From VRUE01 sp963702035 (GTDB lineage: Bacteria > Actinomycetota > Thermoleophilia > Solirubrobacterales > 70-9), in NCBI GenBank assembly GCA_963702035.1, contig OY969700.1, positions 2,170,001 through 2,234,000 on the forward strand: a DNA stretch of 64,000 nucleotides, given 5' to 3'. Shown here one piece after another: positions 60,283 to 64,000 of the stretch. A model generated the notes under the pieces. That model was not told the DNA's origin and searched no databases. It saw only the letters and a list, made by a program, of their open reading frames with translations. The position numbers and the translations under genes were made by a program. Position 1 is the stretch's first letter, and the number at the start of each line of letters is the position of its first letter.

Positions 60283-61125
60283 ATGCCGAATCGCAAAACC
60301 AAACCGACCAGCCCGGGGCGCCGCTTCGCGACCTACCCGCTGCGTGAGCAGCTGACCGCTTCGGAGCCCGAGGCGAAGCTGACCGAAGGGCTGCGCAAGA
60401 GCGGCGGCCGCAACGTCAACGGTCGTATCACGGCGCGCCATCGCGGCGGCGGCGCCAAGCGCCGTTACCGCAAGATCGACTTCAAGCGCCTCAAGGACGG
60501 CGTGCCCGCCAAGGTCGCCAGCATCGAGTACGACCCGAACCGCAGCTGCTACATCGCGCTGATCCACTACGCCGACGGCGAGAAGAGCTACATCCTCGCG
60601 CCGGCGGCCCTCTCGGTCGGCGACACGGTTCAATCGGGCAAAGGGGCTGACATCAAACCCGGCCACGCGCTGAGCCTGGGGGAGATGCCGACCGGCACGA
60701 TCGTCCACAACGTCGAGCTGACCGCAGGCCAGGGCGGCAAGATGGGTCGTGCCGCGGGCACGGCGATCCAGCTCGTCGCGAAGGAGGGCGAGATGGTGAC
60801 GCTGCGGCTGCCCTCCTCGGAGATGCGGATGGTCCGCGCCGAGTGCCGGGCGACGGTCGGCCAGCTCTCCAATGCCGAGCACCAGAACATGAAGATCGGC
60901 AAGGCCGGCCGCAGCCGGCACAAGGGCAAGCGCCCGCAGAGCCGCGGCGTGGCGATGAACCCGGTCAACCACCCGCACGGCGGCGGCGAGGCTCACCACA
61001 CGCCGGGCGGCCACCCCGTGACGCCGTGGGGCAAGCCGACGCTCGGCTACCGCACCCGCAAGAAGGGCAAGCAGTCCGATCGCTACATCGTGCGCGGTAG
61101 ACGCCGCGGAAAGAAGAAGAGGTAG
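60283..61125 (+). CDS. rplB: 50S ribosomal protein L2
   Basis: A 280-residue protein. KTKPTSPGRRFATYPLREQL, ITARHRGGGAKRRYRKIDFK, and the C-terminal RGVAMNPVNHPHGGGEAHHT with the conserved His region needed for peptidyl transfer. Ends in a basic tail. GGGAGAGAG ribosome binding site. Confidence 0.98.
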   Translation: MPNRKTKPTSPGRRFATYPLREQLTASEPEAKLTEGLRKSGGRNVNGRITARHRGGGAKRRYRKIDFKRLKDGVPAKVASIEYDPNRSCYIALIHYADGEKSYILAPAALSVGDTVQSGKGADIKPGHALSLGEMPTGTIVHNVELTAGQGGKMGRAAGTAIQLVAKEGEMVTLRLPSSEMRMVRAECRATVGQLSNAEHQNMKIGKAGRSRHKGKRPQSRGVAMNPVNHPHGGGEAHHTPGGHPVTPWGKPTLGYRTRKKGKQSDRYIVRGRRRGKKKR

Positions 61126-61141
61126 AGGTAAAAACAAGATC

Positions 61142-61414
61142 ATGGGACGCTCGACCAAAAAGGGGCCGTGGGTGGAAGCGGCGTTGATGAAGCGGATCTC
61201 GGCGATGAACGAGTCCGGCCAGAAACAGATGGTCAAAACCTGGTCGCGGACCTCGACGATCTTCCCCGACATGGTCGGCCACACGATCGCGGTTCACGAC
61301 GGCAAGAAGCACGTCCCAGTCTTCATCTCGGAGTCGATGGTCGGCCACAAGCTCGGTGAGTTCGCGCCGACGCGGACCTTCCGCGCCCACTCCGGCACGG
61401 GCAAGGGCGAATAG
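61142..61414 (+). CDS. rpsS: 30S ribosomal protein S19
   Basis: A 90-residue protein. GRSTKKGPWVEAALMKRISA, TWSRTSTIFPDMVGHTIAVH and VPVFISESMVGHKLGEFAPT are family-typical. Its stop is 2 bases before the rplV start. Confidence 0.98.
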   Translation: MGRSTKKGPWVEAALMKRISAMNESGQKQMVKTWSRTSTIFPDMVGHTIAVHDGKKHVPVFISESMVGHKLGEFAPTRTFRAHSGTGKGE

Positions 61415-61416
61415 CG

Positions 61417-61989
61417 ATGGCCGACGACAAAGACAAAAAAGCTAAAAAAGAGCCGGCGAAAAAAGCCGAGTCGAAAAAAACCGAGGCCAAAGCCGGCAAA
61501 AAAGACGCGCCGAAAAAGGCGAAAGCCGCGAAAGGCGAGTCGAAAAAAGCCGCCAAGGAGAGCGCGGAGAAATCCACTCCGAAAGCTTCGAAAGCCGCGA
61601 AAAAAGAGCCGGCGAAAAAAGAGGCTCCGAAAGCAAAACCGGGGCCGATCGTCGTTCGCGCCAGTTCCCGCTATGTGCGGGTCGCGCCGCGCAAGGCCCG
61701 TCTCATCGCCGATCAGGTCCGCGGCCTGCAGATCGACCGGGCGCGGGCGCTGCTGCAGTTCTCACCGCGCGGTGCGGCGCAGGACATCGGCAAGCTGATC
61801 GAGTCGGCTGCCGCCAACGCGGAGAACAACCATGACCTCGTCTCCGACGAGATGCGGGTGGCGGAGATCACCGTCGACGAAGGCCCGACGCTGCGCCGGT
61901 TCCGGCCGCGCGCGCTGGGACGGGCGACCCCGATCAACAAGCGAACCAGCCACATCGCGGTGGCCCTGAGCCCGGAAGGGGATCTGTAA
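61417..61989 (+). CDS. rplV: 50S ribosomal protein L22 with a long Lys-rich N-terminal extension
   Basis: A 190-residue protein; normal L22 is about 110-120 residues. The core starts near residue 78 (IVVRASSRYVRVAPRKARLI) and includes RFRPRALGRATPINKRTSHI at the tunnel-loop end. The first about 77 residues are Lys/Ala/Glu/Pro repeats (KKAESKKTEAKAGKKDAPKK), probably disordered and reaching into solvent or rRNA. Overlaps rpsC by one base. Confidence 0.95.
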   Translation: MADDKDKKAKKEPAKKAESKKTEAKAGKKDAPKKAKAAKGESKKAAKESAEKSTPKASKAAKKEPAKKEAPKAKPGPIVVRASSRYVRVAPRKARLIADQVRGLQIDRARALLQFSPRGAAQDIGKLIESAAANAENNHDLVSDEMRVAEITVDEGPTLRRFRPRALGRATPINKRTSHIAVALSPEGDL

Positions 61990-62726
61990 TGGGACAGAAG
62001 ATCCATCCCGGCGGCTTCCGCGTCGGCTACATCCAGAACTGGAAGTCGAACTGGTTCGACGAGAAGGGCTTCGCCGACGTGCTCGAGGAGGATCTGAAGA
62101 TCCGCACTCACATCGAGGGCAAACTTGCCCACGCCGGCCTCTCGAGCATCACGATCGAGCGCCGCGGCGAGGTCTCCGTCAACATCCACACGGCTCGGCC
62201 CGGCATCGTGATCGGCAAGTCGGGCAGCGAAGTCGACGCCCTGCGCAAGGAGCTGCACAAGCTGACCGGCAAGCCAGTCAAGGTCAACATCCGCGAGGTG
62301 AAGCGCCCCGAGCTCGACGCCAAACTGGTCGCCCAGTCGATCGCCGAGCAGCTGCAGAACCGGGTCGCCTTCCGGCGCGCGATGAAACGCGCCCTGACCT
62401 CGGCGATGCGCTCCGGCGCCAAGGGAGTGAAGCTGCAGGTATCCGGTCGCCTCGGTGGTTCCGAGATGGCGCGGACCGAAAGCTACTCCGACGGGCGGGT
62501 GCCGCTGCACACCCTGCGCGCCAACATCGACTACGGCTTCTTCGAGGCGCGCACCACCGCGGGCCGGATCGGCGTCAAATGCTGGATCAACAAGGGCGAA
62601 GTCATGCCCGAGGGCTTCCGCTCCGACCAGGTCCCGGCTGACGGCGAGCCGCAGAGCGTTCAACAGCGCGGCAACCGTCCCGGCGATCGTGGCCGCGGCG
62701 GGCGTGGCGGCGGAGGTGGTCGCTGA
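61989..62726 (+). CDS. rpsC: 30S ribosomal protein S3
   Basis: A 245-residue protein. GQKIHPGGFRVGYIQNWKSN, the KH domain with ARPGIVIGKSGSEVDALRKE, and the C-terminal domain QVSGRLGGSEMARTESYSDG with VKCWINKGEVMPEGF. It ends in an Arg/Gly-rich tail (RGGRGGGGGR). Overlaps both neighbours by one base. Confidence 0.98.
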   Translation: MGQKIHPGGFRVGYIQNWKSNWFDEKGFADVLEEDLKIRTHIEGKLAHAGLSSITIERRGEVSVNIHTARPGIVIGKSGSEVDALRKELHKLTGKPVKVNIREVKRPELDAKLVAQSIAEQLQNRVAFRRAMKRALTSAMRSGAKGVKLQVSGRLGGSEMARTESYSDGRVPLHTLRANIDYGFFEARTTAGRIGVKCWINKGEVMPEGFRSDQVPADGEPQSVQQRGNRPGDRGRGGRGGGGGR

Positions 62727-63145
62727 TGCTGATGCCGAAACGGGTCAAGCACCGCAAACAGATGCGCGGCCGGATGCGCGGCTACACCAAGGGCGGCAGC
62801 CACGTCGCCTTCGGCGAGTACGGGCTGAAGGCGCTCGATCGCGGCTGGATCACCAACCGCCAGATCGAGGCCGCTCGTATCGCGATGACCCGCAAGATCA
62901 AACGTGGCGGCAAGGTCTGGATCAACATCTTCCCCGACAAGCCCTACACGAAGAAGCCCGCCGAGACGCGGATGGGCTCGGGCAAGGGCAACCCGGAGGG
63001 CTGGGTCGCGGTGGTCAAGCCGGGCAAGGTGATGTTCGAGCTGGCCGGCGTCCCCGAGGACCTCGCCCGCGAGGCATTGCGCCTGGCTGGTCACAAGCTT
63101 CCGATCAAGACCAAATTCGTGATGCGCGAGGGGGCGGAGGGCTGA
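62726..63145 (+). CDS. rplP: 50S ribosomal protein L16
   Basis: A 139-residue protein. MLMPKRVKHRKQMRGRMRGY, GEYGLKALDRGWITNRQIEA and RMGSGKGNPEGWVAVVKPGK are hallmark segments. It contacts the A-site tRNA. Overlaps rpmC by one base (TGATG). Confidence 0.98.
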   Translation: MLMPKRVKHRKQMRGRMRGYTKGGSHVAFGEYGLKALDRGWITNRQIEAARIAMTRKIKRGGKVWINIFPDKPYTKKPAETRMGSGKGNPEGWVAVVKPGKVMFELAGVPEDLAREALRLAGHKLPIKTKFVMREGAEG

Positions 63146-63357
63146 TGAAGGCTTCCGAGGCCCATAACCTGAAAGACGACGAGCTGGTGGCGAAGTTGAT
63201 CGACGCCAAGCAGGAGTCCTTCAACCTGCGCTTCAAGCACGCGACCGGCGAGCTGGAGAACACGCACCGGTTGAGCGTCGCCAAACGGGACATTGCGCGG
63301 CTGCTGACCGTGGCCAAGGAGCGCGGGATCGATGTCGATCGAGAGCTGAGGAAATGA
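63145..63357 (+). CDS. rpmC: 50S ribosomal protein L29
   Basis: A 70-residue helical protein (MKASEAHNLKDDELVAKLID, ESFNLRFKHATGELENTHRL, KRDIARLLTVAKERGI). It binds near the exit tunnel. Its stop overlaps the next start in ATGATG. Confidence 0.97.
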   Translation: MKASEAHNLKDDELVAKLIDAKQESFNLRFKHATGELENTHRLSVAKRDIARLLTVAKERGIDVDRELRK

Positions 63358-64000
63358 TGGCTGAGGACGAGACGAAAAAAGACGCAGTAGACGAGACGCC
63401 GCAGGACGAGGCGCCTGAGGCCGCGGGTCCTGTCGCGGACGAGGGGTCGTCCGAGGCTGCGCTGGGTTCCTCGCCAGAGGAGTCGGAGGGGGCTGCTGAG
63501 TCGGAGGGGCGAGGAACGGACGCCGCTTCCGCCTCGGACGACCCCTCGTCCACGCCACCCGCGGATGAGAAGCCTGAGCCTGAGGCTCCGACCGATGAGG
63601 CGGATGCTCCTGCCCCCAAAGAGGCGAAAGCTGCTGAGTCCGAGCCGAACCCTGAGGACGACCTTCCTTGGAAGGAGAAGAAGCGGCTTGAGGCTTCTCG
63701 CAAGCCTCACAAGGCCAAGCCTTCGCAGACGCCCGAGGAGCGTAAGGCGGAGCGGTTGGCTGAGCGCAAGCGCCGGGGGGTTGAACGGCGCAAGGAACGG
63801 GCTGCCGCGAAGAAAAAGAAGACTCCGGGGACCGGGACTCCTCCGGCCGTCAAAGACGCGAATGCGGCCAAGGTTCGGCAGGGGATCGTCATCTCCGACA
63901 AGGGCCAGAAATCGATCACGGTCCGGATCGACACCGCCCGGCGCCACCCGACCTACGAGAAGGTCGTGCGACGCTCACGCAACCTGCACGCTCACGACGA
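63357..64000 (+). CDS. rpsQ: 30S ribosomal protein S17 with a giant N-terminal extension (partial)
   Basis: The frame is open from ATG 63357 to the end of the window (214 codons). The S17 core starts near residue 174 (RQGIVISDKGQKSITVRIDT, ARRHPTYEKVVRRSRNLHAH) and is cut by the window edge. Normal S17 is about 80-100 residues. The first about 173 residues are acidic (Glu/Asp/Ser/Ala/Pro) and then become basic (KEKKRLEASRKPHKAKPSQT, ERLAERKRRGVERRKERAAA). Residues 27-65 are encoded by a class I palindromic element. Coupled to rpmC by overlap. Confidence 0.93.
   Translation, partial: MAEDETKKDAVDETPQDEAPEAAGPVADEGSSEAALGSSPEESEGAAESEGRGTDAASASDDPSSTPPADEKPEPEAPTDEADAPAPKEAKAAESEPNPEDDLPWKEKKRLEASRKPHKAKPSQTPEERKAERLAERKRRGVERRKERAAAKKKKTPGTGTPPAVKDANAAKVRQGIVISDKGQKSITVRIDTARRHPTYEKVVRRSRNLHAHD
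63437..63551 (-). repeat. Class I palindromic element, copy G, inside rpsQ
   Basis: Perfect 21-bp outer arms (63437-63457 and 63531-63551). In minus orientation the core GCGGCGTCC lies opposite 63518-63526, then GTTCCTCGCC, and after a 32-nt loop GGCGAGGAACCCAGC (63461-63475 on the other strand). The TTTTT/AAAAA of the other copies is TTCCT/AGGAA here, a paired change that keeps the stem. The whole element is read as codons of the S17 extension. Confidence 0.75.

Overview
The window is about 64 kb of very GC-rich chromosomal DNA. It looks like a deep-branching actinobacterium, most likely Thermoleophilia/Solirubrobacterales. The reasons are the rpmG-secE-nusG-rplK-rplA-rplJ-rplL-rpoB-rpoC order, Lys/Glu-rich extensions on SecE, L22 and S17, many TetR regulators, and giant secreted repeat/beta-propeller proteins with Arg/Lys/His-rich tails. 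Assignment is from gene content and reading of the sequence only; no database search was run.

Layout. 0-2.2 kb: end of a sigma factor, then three tandem TetR genes. 2.4-4.9 kb: two tandem S51 (peptidase E-like) genes and a ferritin. 4.9-15.6 kb: a probable amine/polyamine and amino-acid catabolic cluster (enolase-superfamily enzyme, frameshifted FAD oxidase, stress protein, APC permease, class III aminotransferase, PucR regulator, alanine dehydrogenase, aminobutyraldehyde-type dehydrogenase). 15.6-20.1 kb: a secreted RTX-like protein, two VapBC-type toxin-antitoxin pairs on opposite strands, and a truncated NHL-repeat gene. 20.9-30.8 kb: two very large secreted proteins in one operon, fragments of paralogues, a MazF-like toxin whose antitoxin carries an in-frame stop, and a membrane protein broken by two frameshifts. 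30.9-38.1 kb: small membrane proteins, a STAS/ATPase switch pair, a fourth TetR, tRNA-Thr(GGT), a nucleotidyltransferase-like pair, two divergent TetR-like proteins with no DNA-binding domain, an AAA ATPase and an acyl-CoA dehydrogenase. 38.2-49.4 kb: rpmG to rpoC. 49.7-54.8 kb: an interruption of the usual rpoC-rpsL-rpsG-fusA order, in which rpsL-rpsG sit on the opposite strand among unrelated genes. 54.8-64 kb: fusA, tuf and the S10 operon as far as a truncated rpsQ.

The most unusual feature is a set of long palindromes. Class I elements (about 115-123 bp) have outer arms that differ from copy to copy yet stay self-complementary, around a conserved core: GCGGCGTCCT and TTTTTCGC on one side, a 33-35 nt apical loop, then GCGAAAAACCCAGC on the other. 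Copies lie at 4068, 50481, 51952, 52798 (degenerate) and 63437, with a half copy at 49499. The copy at 63437 lies in frame inside the S17 extension. Class II hairpins (32-47 bp) share a TTTGT..C / G..ACAAA stem and a TAT loop; one lies in frame in the FAD oxidase gene. Other palindromes end the ald gene and close several convergent gene pairs. Together they look like a mobile or self-maintaining palindromic element system that tolerates insertion into coding sequence, comparable in concept to REP elements or Rickettsia palindromic elements.

Several genes carry single-base frameshifts (about 7145, 30514, 30740, 32135). These may be real decay or consensus errors in the assembly.
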